Source of the DNA: Candidatus Phosphoribacter baldrii
Lineage (GTDB): Bacteria; Actinomycetota; Actinomycetes; Actinomycetales; Dermatophilaceae
Length of the DNA stretch: 64,000 bases
Direction of reading: 5' to 3'
Assembly (NCBI GenBank): GCA_016704565.1
Contig: JADIZV010000004.1
Coordinates: forward strand, 124,001-188,000
The notes beneath the pieces are model-generated. The model saw only the letters and a list, made by a program, of their open reading frames with translations. It was not told the DNA's origin and made no database searches. This document shows, piece by piece, positions 36,493-44,523 of the stretch. Each line of letters begins with the position of its first letter. Within the stretch, counting starts at the first letter, position 1. The position numbers and the translations under genes were made by a program.

Positions 36493-36893
36493 GGGGCCAG
36501 CCTACGAGCCGGTATGCCGCCCGCTCGCCGCCCGTCCACGCCCCGGTACGCGCTCGCGTCGCCTCCCGAGCGCCTCACCCAGTCGGTCGGTCACGATGCT
36601 GTGACGGTATGCCGCGTTCCTTGGCCATCGGTCCATGTGATCGACTCCAGAGCCACGCCGTGCGCATCAGGCCCGGAGAGGCGCCCGCGACGAACCGCGT
36701 GAACGACTCGTCCCGCTCGGTGGCGCTGGGTGCCATATCCGGCCCTTTCGATGTTGTCACCATCCTCTACGGGGAGGGACCCCGAAAGGTTGCCTCCGTC
36801 CCGGCCCCACCCTCGGGCACCGTAGGCTGGGTCGACGAGTTCGCGCGCGGCATACAAACCCCTGTATGCCGCCAGCCCCTGGAAGGCCGCCCG
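36493..36893. other. 400-bp gene-free divergent region, four octamer copies
   Basis: Between the divergent starts of metF and the polyprenyl synthase no gene is seen; the longer frame through it lacks family similarity. It contains GTATGCCG at 36512, 36607 and 36864 and CGGCATAC at 36848, the densest intergenic group in the window. The last two form a hairpin 23 bp before the synthase GTG. GGAAGG (36881-36886) is the ribosome-binding site. Confidence 0.7.
36848..36871. repeat. Octamer pair forming a hairpin before idsA
   Basis: CGGCATAC (36848-36855) and GTATGCCG (36864-36871) are inverted with an 8-nt spacer, giving a perfect 8-bp stem in the 5' untranslated region immediately upstream of the polyprenyl synthase ribosome-binding site. 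Inverted uptake-sequence pairs in Neisseria often serve as terminators or attenuators, so a regulatory use is possible. Confidence 0.75.
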
Positions 36894-37982
36894 GTGACCA
36901 ACCCCCTGGACCGCGAGTCGCTGCGCTCCCGGGTGCAGGCGGCCCTCACCGCCGAGCTGGACCACCAGGAGCGGGTCCTGGCCGACCTCGACGAGGACCT
37001 GACTCCCCTCGTCGCGCCGGTCCGGACGCTCCTCGCGGGAGGGAAGCGGCTGCGAGCGGCGTTCGCCTACTGGGGCTATCGGGCGGCGGGCGGCGCCGAC
37101 TCCAACGCGCTCGTGCGGTTCGCCAGCGTCATGGAGCTGTTCCAGGCGGCCGCGCTGCTGCACGACGACGTCATGGACGGCAGCGACACCCGCAGGGGTA
37201 TGCCGTCCGCCCACCGGGCCGTTGCCGCGATCCACACCGAGCGGGGCTGGGTCGGCAGCAGCGACCGGTTCGGGGAGGCCACCGCGATCCTGGCCGGGGA
37301 CCTGTGTCTGCAGTGGACCGACGAGGTCTACGCCACGAGCGGGCTGCCGGCTGAGCACCTGGCCCGTGGGCGCGGGACGTTCGACCGGATGCGTACCCAG
37401 CTCATGGGGGGTCAGTTCCTCGACATGCTCGAGTCGGTCCGAGGGTGGGACGATCAGTCGACCGAGGAGCGGATCGCTTCCGCTCGCAAGGTGATTCGCT
37501 TCAAGAGCGCGAAGTACACGATTGAACAGCCACTGCTCATCGGGGCGTTGGCGGGCGGCGTGGACCCGGGGGCAGTCCCTGCCCTGTCGGACTACGGGCT
37601 GGCGCTCGGCGAGGCTTTCCAACTGCGCGACGACCTGCTCGGCGTCTTCGGCGACCCCGAGCAGACCGGCAAGCCGGCCGGCGACGATCTGCGCGAGGGC
37701 AAGCGCACGGTGTTGATGGCCTACACGCTTGACAACGCCGACGCCAAGCAGCGGGCCGCCCTAGCCCAGTGGTTTGGCCGGGCAGACCTCGACCACGAGG
37801 GTGTTGACGCGCTGCGCGGAATCATGCGAGCCACCGGGGCCGTGGACCGGGTGGAGGCAGACATCACCCGGCTGACGGTGCAGGCAAGCGAGGCGATGGG
37901 GCGTGGCACGGCATACCTGCGGCCGGAGGCGACCACCGTGCTGCGCGAGCTGGCCGTCCTGGCCACCGACCGGGTGACCTGA
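36894..37982 (+). CDS. idsA: Polyprenyl (geranylgeranyl-type) diphosphate synthase
   Basis: A 362-residue trans-prenyltransferase that condenses isopentenyl diphosphate onto an allylic diphosphate. The first Asp-rich motif is LLHDDVMDGSDTRRG (Asp91 to Asp95, DDxxD) and the second LRDDLLGVFGDPEQTGKPAGDD; GGKRLRAAF is the diphosphate-binding segment. The chain length of the product cannot be stated, although geranylgeranyl diphosphate synthases are the nearest type. GTG 36894 has GGAAGG 7 bases upstream; the frame further upstream lacks similarity. It is divergent from metF, as in M. tuberculosis (idsA2). It probably supplies isoprenoid for membrane lipids, quinones or polyprenyl carriers. Confidence 0.88.
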   Translation: MTNPLDRESLRSRVQAALTAELDHQERVLADLDEDLTPLVAPVRTLLAGGKRLRAAFAYWGYRAAGGADSNALVRFASVMELFQAAALLHDDVMDGSDTRRGMPSAHRAVAAIHTERGWVGSSDRFGEATAILAGDLCLQWTDEVYATSGLPAEHLARGRGTFDRMRTQLMGGQFLDMLESVRGWDDQSTEERIASARKVIRFKSAKYTIEQPLLIGALAGGVDPGAVPALSDYGLALGEAFQLRDDLLGVFGDPEQTGKPAGDDLREGKRTVLMAYTLDNADAKQRAALAQWFGRADLDHEGVDALRGIMRATGAVDRVEADITRLTVQASEAMGRGTAYLRPEATTVLRELAVLATDRVT

Positions 37983-38010
37983 TCCCCATGCCGTTGGCGG
38001 GCCTCCCGGT

Positions 38011-39573
38011 TCAGCGCGCAGGAACGGCGTCAAACCGCTGATAGATCCGCCACGCACCGTTGGTGGTGCCGGATTGCGCCACCGTGTCAGTCAGCCGGAA
38101 GCCGTATGCCGTCGGGTCGATGAGCCGGCCTGCCTCCGTCGAGCCGTCGAAGAAGACGAGTTGGACATAGTTGTCCGCCAACGCGGCTCGGAGCGCATCC
38201 AGGTCCGAGAGCCCGTTGTAGCGGAAACTGCCCGGATAGGTGGCCTGCACCTGCCACGGCTCAAGCCGGCCCCACATCCCGTACTGCACCGCTTCGGGCG
38301 ACTCCCCCACCATCCGGATCCACGGCATGGCATCAACGGCATAGCTCACCTGCCGGACCAACGGGGTGGAGTCCGGCCAAGAGCCGAACACGTCCTGGGA
38401 CTGGGCCATCCCCGTGGTGAGGGCGGCATACCCGACGGCGACCAGGGCCGCCCACCCGTAACGCACCTTTGCCAGTTTGGCCAGGAGCATCCCGGCCCCC
38501 GGCACCGCGAGCGCGACCGCGAGCCCGAGGTATGCCGTGAGGTCACCTCCCGCAAGAGCCTGCCGCCCAGCGAGCACGGCCACCCCGACGGCTAAAGGAC
38601 GCACGACCGCCAAGGCGGGGCCCGACACCACCCGCGACGCGAGCAGCGCCAGCCCCAGCGGCACGATCGTCCAGCCAACAATGTGCAGGAGGACGGATCC
38701 GAAGCCCGCCCCGGCTGAGACCTGGGTGAGCGTCACCCAGGCACCGGTCAGCCATTGCGGCCCCACGACAACCAGCGCCAGCACGGGCGCCTGGATCGCG
38801 CCGAGGAGAAGCGCGAGTCGGTAGTGCTGAATGATGTCAGGTGGCCCGGCCGCTCTTGCATTCGCGAAGAGCGCTGCCAGAGCGAACGGCACAGCGAGGA
38901 GCGTGGGATAACTGACAATGATGGACAGCCCCACGAGGCCCCCGGCACCGAGGGCGGCGGACAGGGCGCGCCAGCGGTTGTCAGCACTGCACCTCGCGGC
39001 GCGCACGCCGAGCGCGAGTGCGCACAGCAACAGCGCGATCCCGACGGTGCCCGGGAGGGCAAGATGGGCCTGCACGAGCACCGGACCGCTGCTGGCGAAC
39101 AGCAGCGCAGCGAGGCTGCCGGGGCGCCACCCCTGCCCGGTGTCGAACAGCGCATCGGTGAGCACGAAGACGGCAATGGTCGCGAACGCCATAAGCAGCA
39201 ACGACATGAGCCGAACACCGAGCAGCCCACCGATGGACTCCACCAGGCTGGCCAACGGTGGATACAGGGATGGCACGCCGCCATAGAAGGTGTCTGGCCG
39301 ACTGTAGACATCTTCGCCGGTCGCCCAGGCGCGCCGGATCCATGAGCCGACGAACAGCCCGAGGGCTTCATCTGTGCGGACCGAGTTGTCCAATCGAAGG
39401 CTGAGCACCGTCAGGACGGCGAGCGCAGCCCACAGCGGTCGGTGTCGCAACAACTGGAAGGTGGCCTGCGATCTCGGGCCCATGCCGAACTCCCCGACCA
39501 CCACGGCCCAGCGCGCCAGGGGCGTGGGCGCCGCGTGCCGAGACGAGTAGGGCTGAGTGCGGGACATCGTCAC
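38011..39573 (-). CDS. Multi-pass membrane protein, GT-C/ArnT-like glycosyltransferase candidate
   Basis: A 520-residue protein with about ten to twelve transmembrane helices followed by a C-terminal extracytoplasmic domain (from about residue 410). The first loop carries NSVRTDEALGLFVGSWIRRA, where the Asp-Glu pair resembles the catalytic acidic motif of GT-C enzymes that use polyprenyl-phosphate sugars. Family assignment is tentative. GTG 39573 overlaps the stop of the GT2 gene upstream (GTGA), so the two are coupled, and a two-enzyme surface-glycan pathway with the nearby polyprenyl synthase is a reasonable idea. Gene-track sequence downstream converges with the synthase 28 bp away. Confidence 0.65.
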   Translation of the reverse strand: MTMSRTQPYSSRHAAPTPLARWAVVVGEFGMGPRSQATFQLLRHRPLWAALAVLTVLSLRLDNSVRTDEALGLFVGSWIRRAWATGEDVYSRPDTFYGGVPSLYPPLASLVESIGGLLGVRLMSLLLMAFATIAVFVLTDALFDTGQGWRPGSLAALLFASSGPVLVQAHLALPGTVGIALLLCALALGVRAARCSADNRWRALSAALGAGGLVGLSIIVSYPTLLAVPFALAALFANARAAGPPDIIQHYRLALLLGAIQAPVLALVVVGPQWLTGAWVTLTQVSAGAGFGSVLLHIVGWTIVPLGLALLASRVVSGPALAVVRPLAVGVAVLAGRQALAGGDLTAYLGLAVALAVPGAGMLLAKLAKVRYGWAALVAVGYAALTTGMAQSQDVFGSWPDSTPLVRQVSYAVDAMPWIRMVGESPEAVQYGMWGRLEPWQVQATYPGSFRYNGLSDLDALRAALADNYVQLVFFDGSTEAGRLIDPTAYGFRLTDTVAQSGTTNGAWRIYQRFDAVPAR

Positions 39574-41336
39574 CGGTCACGGGCTCCGGCAGAGTGCGTC
39601 TCCAGGGGCGGCACAACTGCGACGCGACGTCGCCCTTCGACTGCGACCACCGCGGGCAGTCGGTCGGGATCGAGGGCCTCACGAGAATTCGGCGTCGAGT
39701 GACGTCCGTCGGCTTCGCGGCGTTCCGGAGCCCGGTGCCGACCTCCGTTCGCCCGCTGGGCTCGGGGAGGCCGCCGCTTGATGTACCACTGCCGAGCCCC
39801 CAACCAGGCGACCGGCCACAGGATGTAGGCCCCCAACGCCGCAAAGAGCACGGTCGCCCAGTAGGCGGCAATCCCGTAGACCCACACTCCATGAATGAGG
39901 CCGCCGATGGCCACTGCCTGGGTGATGACGAGATACGGGACCATGAATCGACGGACCCGAGCCGCAACATGGACGGTGCCTTGCACACGACCGGACGGGA
40001 CCCATTCCTCGGCGTGGCCCGAGAGCATGTCGACGATGCAGAACAGATGGGCGAAGCCGTAAATAGCCTGCACGCGCAGGACGTCCACGCGCCAGGTCAC
40101 CTGACTGACCATGGGCAGCACGACAAACCACAGGATGACGATCCCGATGAGCGGGAGCATGTTGATCGGCGCGATGTGTTGAGGCAACCACAACACCATG
40201 ACCAACAGTGGCGCGGGAGCGATGAGGGCATTGAGTGCGGTCGTGACGTAATACAGCAGGCCGGACCAGAAGCTCAACCGCTGCATTCGGGTCAACCGGG
40301 TATCGTGGCGGAAGGCTTGGTCGGTGACCAGGCTGAGGGTCCCCTCACACCAGCGGTATTGCTGGGCGATGAACCGGTCGAGGTCATCCGGGCAGGTGCC
40401 CTTGCTCAGCAGCACGGGGACGTAGCGGACCCGATAGCCCGCGCGGCCCATGTGCACCCCAGTGAACACATCCTCGCTGTGGCCGATCTGGGGGAAACCA
40501 CCGATCCGGTCCAGGGCGGCCCGACGGTAAACCGCAGAGGTGCCGACGCAGATGGCTGCCCCCACCGCATCCCGAGAGGGTTGGATGAACCGGAAGAACA
40601 GCTCCTGGGTGGCTCCGGCGCAGCGTTGCAGCCAGGTCTGGGAGGACTGGACGTCGAAGTATTGCGGGGTCTGGACGATCCCCACCGTGGGGTCGTCCAG
40701 GTAGGGCAGGGTCTCCCGAAGAAACTCCGGACGCGGCACAAAATCGGCGTCCAACAGCAGGATCGCATCGCCGGTGCTGTGCATCAGGCCGTATTGGAGG
40801 TTTCCAGCCTTCTTGAACGCGGAACTCTTCCGCGCCAGATAGCGATAGCCCCAGTGGGCCGCGAGTCTGGCCACCTCCGGGCGGTCCGCGTCATCCAGGA
40901 CGTACACCGCCAGGGCACCCGGATACGACAACCTGGCAACGTGGGCGTAGGTGTTCTCCAGCAGCTCCAGCGGTTCACCGCAGGTCGGGAGGAAGACGTC
41001 GACGGATGGGTATGCCGCCGGCCTCCACCCATCCACCACCCGCCGGTGGCTCTTCAACGTCACCAAGCGAGTGAAGGTCGAGGTGCGCAGCGTGACGACC
41101 TGTTCCACGAGCCAGAGCGCCAACGGAACAAGGAACAACACTGTCGCTGGAGAATGCCTGGCCATCCCTCCCATGCTGACAGCGACGCCGAGGAAGGCAA
41201 GCGCGGAGGCGTAGAACAGCCACCGGTGTTGCGGCGTCGCCAGGTAGGCAACCTTCTCCGGACGGGTCGGTGGCAGCGGAACGTACACCGTGGGCGCACC
41301 ACTCGAACCCCGGCGCCCGCGCAGGGCATTACCCAT
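39570..41336 (-). CDS. Membrane glycosyltransferase family 2 protein (cellulose synthase-like)
   Basis: A 588-residue processive-type GT2. Two N-terminal membrane helices (about residues 34-80) precede a GT-A catalytic domain with YVLDDADRPEV, LLDADFVPRPEF, HSEDVFTG and QQYRWCEG (the D, DxD, ED and Q-x-x-R-W set), then about five membrane helices and a basic tail. Enzymes with this layout polymerise or transfer sugars across the membrane (cellulose, glucan or exopolysaccharide). The product is unknown. No PilZ domain is visible. ATG 41336 is adopted; an upstream GTG at 41462 would add 42 residues of doubtful coding quality. It is coupled to the downstream GT-C-like gene. Confidence 0.85.
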   Translation of the reverse strand: MGNALRGRRGSSGAPTVYVPLPPTRPEKVAYLATPQHRWLFYASALAFLGVAVSMGGMARHSPATVLFLVPLALWLVEQVVTLRTSTFTRLVTLKSHRRVVDGWRPAAYPSVDVFLPTCGEPLELLENTYAHVARLSYPGALAVYVLDDADRPEVARLAAHWGYRYLARKSSAFKKAGNLQYGLMHSTGDAILLLDADFVPRPEFLRETLPYLDDPTVGIVQTPQYFDVQSSQTWLQRCAGATQELFFRFIQPSRDAVGAAICVGTSAVYRRAALDRIGGFPQIGHSEDVFTGVHMGRAGYRVRYVPVLLSKGTCPDDLDRFIAQQYRWCEGTLSLVTDQAFRHDTRLTRMQRLSFWSGLLYYVTTALNALIAPAPLLVMVLWLPQHIAPINMLPLIGIVILWFVVLPMVSQVTWRVDVLRVQAIYGFAHLFCIVDMLSGHAEEWVPSGRVQGTVHVAARVRRFMVPYLVITQAVAIGGLIHGVWVYGIAAYWATVLFAALGAYILWPVAWLGARQWYIKRRPPRAQRANGGRHRAPERREADGRHSTPNSREALDPDRLPAVVAVEGRRRVAVVPPLETHSAGARDR

Positions 41337-41503
41337 CGGCTCCCGAACCCCCTCGTGAGCTATCTCCGCATCAGTCGGCAAGCCCCCGGGACTGTATGTC
41401 GATGTGGCGCCCCCACCACATCGGCCGACCCGCACCGACCCTTGACGGGCCGAAACTAACACCGGCCGGTAACATCACCAAAGACTTCGACGCCGAATGT
41501 TAA

Positions 41504-41520
41504 CCTTGGTTTACCCAAGG
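41504..41520. promoter_or_regulatory. 17-bp palindrome in AT-rich upstream region of the GT2 operon
   Basis: CCTTGG (41504-41509) and CCAAGG (41515-41520) flank TTTAC, forming a perfect interrupted palindrome. It lies in a short stretch (41455-41545) that is much more AT-rich than the rest of the window and holds the probable promoter of the minus-strand glycosyltransferase pair. It may be an operator; the regulator is unknown. Confidence 0.45.
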
Positions 41521-41549
41521 CCGCAATTTCTTGCTTGAAGACTCAAGCG

Positions 41550-41954
41550 TCAGAGGGCCAATGCCTGGGCCCGTCGACGGATCTCCGTTTTGAACCCTGC
41601 CGCCAGCGCGGCCAGCGGAGTGTTCCCGCCCGGCAGGCTGGTGTCGACGGTGTGCAGCCACCTGATGATCTCCAGGTCGCTCATCCCCCCGTCTGCGAGG
41701 ACGGTGAACGTGCCTTTGAGCTCCGGCCGAGGACCGTCGGGCCCGAGGAAGTCGGTCGGCACGGCCAGCGCTCGATTGGGGCCGACCCGGTGCGTGAGCA
41801 ACTCCCGATCGGCAAGGTGTCGGCGCACTCGCGACAGCGGCACGCCATAGCGCGCTGCGATGTCGGGCAGATACGACCAGTCACCAACGAGCGCCTCCAG
41901 GGCGGCGGCCTCGTCGGCGTCGTCGGTGTCGGAGACAGCATGAGGTTCAGCCAC
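41550..41954 (-). CDS. Rv2175c-like DNA-binding protein
   Basis: A 134-residue protein related to M. tuberculosis Rv2175c, a winged-helix DNA-binding substrate of the kinase PknL. YLPDIAARYGVPLSRVRRHL is the helix-turn-helix, VPTDFLGPDGPRPELKGTF the conserved wing region and SDLEIIRWLHTVDTSLPGG the C-terminal part. GTG 41954 is chosen because conserved style begins there; the sequence upstream is a duplicated non-coding region. In M. tuberculosis the gene is beside pknL; here about 3.6 kb (accessory island plus a sigma locus) separates it from pknL. An 11-codon remnant of a second copy lies at 43836-43869. Confidence 0.85.
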   Translation of the reverse strand: MAEPHAVSDTDDADEAAALEALVGDWSYLPDIAARYGVPLSRVRRHLADRELLTHRVGPNRALAVPTDFLGPDGPRPELKGTFTVLADGGMSDLEIIRWLHTVDTSLPGGNTPLAALAAGFKTEIRRRAQALAL

Positions 41955-41996
41955 GACCACAGCCTGCCAGACCCCTGAGCCTCCTGCGGTAACGCG

Positions 41997-42090
41997 CATC
42001 GTGTGGCGTCGGCAGACCCGCGCCCGGACGCGATGACTGCGTGGCTGCATGCGACCGCCCGGCATGTCGTCCGGCACCACCGCCGCAGGC
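41997..42090 (+). pseudogene. Remnant of an ECF sigma factor gene
   Basis: Positions 41997-42090 align almost without gaps to 44073-44167 of the intact sigma gene (for example catcgtgtggcg at 41997 and 44073, gactgcgtggctg at 42035 and 44112), and encode TAWLHATARHV against TAWLYATARHV in the intact gene. The first 44 codons and everything after about codon 76 are missing. Upstream, 41935-41996 matches 43852-43912. It is a decayed copy left by a duplication that flanks the vapBC/2H island. Confidence 0.75.
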
Positions 42091-42313
42091 GCGGATTGGC
42101 AAGCGCGCCGCCGTCGCGTCAACGGCAGCGAGCGCGCCGCGCGCCGCCCACGGACCGGTATGCCGCATCTGCCAGGTGAGTGCGACCTCGGTGAGTGGGT
42201 GCCCGAGGAACGGCAGAGGTGTCCATCGGCACGGCATACCGCGTCCGCCTGGGCTGCACTTGCCCACCTGCGCGTGCTCTCGGAAGCTGCAGGAGTCCGT
42301 GTATGCTAAGTGC

Positions 42314-42547
42314 ATGGCCGTGAAGACGATCACCATCGACCTGGAGGCATACGACCGGCTCAGTCGCCTCAAGGACGGAGACTCGTTCTCACAGGTCATC
42401 AAGAAGTACCTCCCGGCCGTGGGATCGACTGCCGGTGACCTGCTCGTCGCCCTGGACGGCAGCACGGTGTCGGATGAGACGGTGGACCGGATCGCCGAGG
42501 CCGTCGAGGGGCGGCGTCACAGCCCGGTCCGAGAGCCCTCCTGGTGA
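42314..42547 (+). CDS. vapB: VapB-type antitoxin
   Basis: A 77-residue antitoxin of the 'antitoxin VapB family' (short MAVKTITIDLEAYDRLSRLK start, then GDSFSQVIKKYL), a ribbon-helix-helix-like N-terminal DNA-binding part with an acidic C-terminal toxin-binding tail. The stop overlaps the toxin GTG by 4 bp (GTGA), the standard TA arrangement. ATG 42314 follows a -10-like TATGCT (42302-42307) by 6 bases, so the mRNA should be leaderless and the promoter lies right at the gene. The module should autoregulate. It is in the accessory island between the duplicated flanks. Confidence 0.85.
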   Translation: MAVKTITIDLEAYDRLSRLKDGDSFSQVIKKYLPAVGSTAGDLLVALDGSTVSDETVDRIAEAVEGRRHSPVREPSW

Positions 42548-42951
42548 TTCACCTCGACACGACCTTCCTTGTCGACGCCATCCGGGAGTCGCGGCGTGGA
42601 CAGAATGGACCGGCACGGCAGTGGCTTGCGCGCCACCGCGCAGAGGCGCTGGCGATGAGCATCTTCGTTCGGGCTGAGGTCCTCGTCGGCGCCGAGCTCC
42701 ACGCCGAACCCCTCCAGGAGCGTCGTCGCGTCTTGGCGCTCTGCGGGAACCTCCCCGTCGTGCTGCCAGATGAGCGGCTTGCGGATACGTATGCCGGAGT
42801 GCACGCGAGCCTGCGCAGGCAGGGAACTCCGCTGGCAACCATGGACCTCCTCATCGCCTGCCTGGCGCTGAACGAGGGAGCCCCGCTTCTCACGGCGAAC
42901 CAGAGTCACTTCTCGCGCATCCACGGTCTACGGGTGCTCGACTACTCGTGA
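42544..42951 (+). CDS. vapC: VapC toxin, PIN-domain ribonuclease
   Basis: A 135-residue PIN-domain protein. Acidic metal ligands are visible at Asp5 (IHLDTTFLVD), Glu45 (FVRAEVLVGAE) and Asp101 (ATMDLLIACLA), matching the VapC quartet (the fourth, usually Asp/Asn near 119, is Asn in LLTANQSHF). VapC toxins cleave tRNA or rRNA when the antitoxin is degraded. The GTG overlaps the antitoxin stop. It ends 180 bp before the 2H phosphoesterase gene, which runs convergently; an inverted repeat there may terminate both. Confidence 0.88.
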   Translation: MIHLDTTFLVDAIRESRRGQNGPARQWLARHRAEALAMSIFVRAEVLVGAELHAEPLQERRRVLALCGNLPVVLPDERLADTYAGVHASLRRQGTPLATMDLLIACLALNEGAPLLTANQSHFSRIHGLRVLDYS

Positions 42952-43077
42952 CTGCCGAGATGCAGCCAAGATTGCGCACCGGGTAAGGGGATGTAACATA
43001 AACGTGCCGTTATGGGTAGGCCGCATGTTGTCTCTCGACGTTATGCGATCAGAATCCGTGGCGTGACCCCTCGGGCC

Positions 43078-43142
43078 TGGCCAACTGGGCGCGATGACCA
43101 CGCGACTGCTCGTCGGGCGGAACACCCTCTGTCAGTTGGCCA
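43078..43142. terminator. 10-bp inverted repeat with 45-nt loop between vapC and the 2H gene
   Basis: tggccaactg (43078-43087) and its exact complement (43133-43142) lie at the convergent junction, with the right arm overlapping the phosphoesterase stop codon. The long loop resembles the inverted repeats at 4399-4485 and 62252-62314. A terminator role is plausible but not proven. The same gap contains AT-rich sequence with CGTTATG repeats (43003-43045). Confidence 0.5.
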
Positions 43143-43674
43143 ACGGGAACGTCTCCACCAAGTGCCATCCGTCCCGTTTGGTGGACAGTGCCGGGCCGGA
43201 CCAGAGCTGAACGGAAGTCGCGCGATGGGTGATCGGCAGACTGGGCAACAACTCACCCTCAATGTCGCGAAGCACGTCCTCTGCAGACCCGTGGGCGACC
43301 GTCAGGTGGGGGTGGATCTCGCTGTAGGCGCCGCCGTAAATCGGGTAGTCGGGGAAAGCGGACTCCACCCTGCGGGTGAGCCGGATGATCGGGTCGGGGT
43401 CCGTGGGGGTCAAGAACAGGACGTCCGTGCCGAACCAGCCGGTCGAGGCGAGCTCGATGTTGAACGCTGGTGTCGCTGCGATCAACTTTCCCAGGCGGGC
43501 CAGGTCCGACTCGCCCATGGCTCCGGTCGGCTTGAAAGGGTAGGCCACGGTGATGTGCGCCGGGACGCCGACCTGGGCGGCGAGATCATGCAGAACGCGA
43601 TACCTACGCACGGCGGCCTCGGCCTCGTGGATCACAAGAAGCAGCGAGGATTCCATTGGCAGTGTGGTCTGCAT
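43132..43674 (-). CDS. 2'-5' RNA ligase / 2H phosphoesterase family protein
   Basis: A 180-residue 2H phosphoesterase. The two H-x-T motifs are HITVAYPF (His40, Thr42) and HLTVAHG (His123, Thr125), which form the active site that cleaves or closes 2',5'- or cyclic phosphodiester bonds. In phage and bacteria such enzymes act in RNA end processing, tRNA repair or anti-phage nucleotide-signal degradation; which one applies here is unknown. Its location beside vapBC inside a small insertion suggests an accessory, perhaps defence-related cargo (inference). ATG 43674 is taken; ATG at codon 7 is an alternative. Confidence 0.85.
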   Translation of the reverse strand: MQTTLPMESSLLLVIHEAEAAVRRYRVLHDLAAQVGVPAHITVAYPFKPTGAMGESDLARLGKLIAATPAFNIELASTGWFGTDVLFLTPTDPDPIIRLTRRVESAFPDYPIYGGAYSEIHPHLTVAHGSAEDVLRDIEGELLPSLPITHRATSVQLWSGPALSTKRDGWHLVETFPLAN

Positions 43675-43835
43675 GGCCCCAAGTCCACCACGTCCGCCTA
43701 CGCTCAGCGCGCCTTACCCTGACGCCAAGCCTGGGATCCGGACCAGCCAGGTGCACGTTGCGCGGGCCTACCAACGACCACGGTGCGGACGGCGGCGGAT
43801 AGCGGTCCGCCCTGGTCTTGCACGACTCCGTCGGA

Positions 43836-43912
43836 TGGCCTCGTCGGCGTCGGCATGAGGTTTGGCCACACCTCCGGCCTGCCAGACCCCCCGAGCCTCC
43901 TGCGGTAACGCA
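43836..43912 (-). pseudogene. 5'-end remnant of an Rv2175c-like gene
   Basis: The minus strand from GTG 43869 reads VAKPHADADEA, matching the start VAEPHAVSDTDDADEA of the intact Rv2175c-like gene, then loses similarity after about 11 codons. Its upstream DNA (43870-43912) also matches 41955-41996. It is the reciprocal of the sigma remnant at 41997: the left flank keeps the regulator gene and the right flank the sigma gene. Confidence 0.7.
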
Positions 43913-43938
43913 CACCCTCGTGCCGGGAATGACCGAGC

Positions 43939-44523
43939 ATGGACGGTATGCCGCCCCGCCGCGACGAAACGTGGTTCGCCGCGTTCTTCGCCACCCATCA
44001 CCGGGACATCCTGCGGTATGCCGCCCGCCGGGCCCCCGGCGAGCAGGACGACGTCGTCGCTGAGGTGTTCGCCATCGTGTGGCGCTCGCGGACCAGAGTC
44101 CCCGAACCAGCGACTGCGTGGCTGTACGCGACCGCTCGGCATGTCATCCTGCACCACCACCGGGGGACGGCTCGGCGGGCTCGGCTGGCATCGCGACTGG
44201 CCGGGGCAGGTCACGACGCCGCCGAGGAGACCGCTGACCTGAGCGACACGGTCGCCGAACGGGTCGATGCCCGCGCGCGGGCGGCCATCCTCTTGGCGCG
44301 GCTGCCGACGCGGGACGCCGAGGTGCTCCGCTTGTGGGCCTGGGAGGGTCTGGAGGGTGCGGACCTTGCCACCGCACTGGGCTGTTCCGCCGGGGCCGCC
44401 CGGGTCCGACTGCACCGGGCCACCCGGCGAGCTCAGGGCCTGATGACCCTGGCCCCGGTCGCCGATGTGTTGACCGATATGCAGACCGCCCCACGTGACG
44501 ACACCTTTGTGGAGACGACATGA
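43939..44523 (+). CDS. ECF-type RNA polymerase sigma factor
   Basis: A 194-residue sigma-70 family protein. Region 2 is ETWFAAFFATHHRDILRYAARR through EQDDVVAEVFAIVWRS (the core-binding and -10 recognition part), with AWLYATARHVILHHHRG as region 2.4/3 and a C-terminal region 4 HTH (LRLWAWEGLEGADLATALG, CSAGAARVRLHRATRR). It is a small group 4 sigma factor. The stop overlaps the next ATG (ATGA), so the membrane protein downstream, rather than a distant gene, is the likely partner or anti-sigma factor. Two in-frame octamers lie near the 5' end. ATG 43939 is used; ATG 43948 is equally possible. No strong ribosome-binding site. Confidence 0.85.
   Translation: MDGMPPRRDETWFAAFFATHHRDILRYAARRAPGEQDDVVAEVFAIVWRSRTRVPEPATAWLYATARHVILHHHRGTARRARLASRLAGAGHDAAEETADLSDTVAERVDARARAAILLARLPTRDAEVLRLWAWEGLEGADLATALGCSAGAARVRLHRATRRAQGLMTLAPVADVLTDMQTAPRDDTFVETT

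Noticed and set aside
39594..41459. Plus-strand open frame of 621 codons opposite the GT2 gene
   Set aside because: Antisense to the conserved glycosyltransferase motifs; no recognisable domain.
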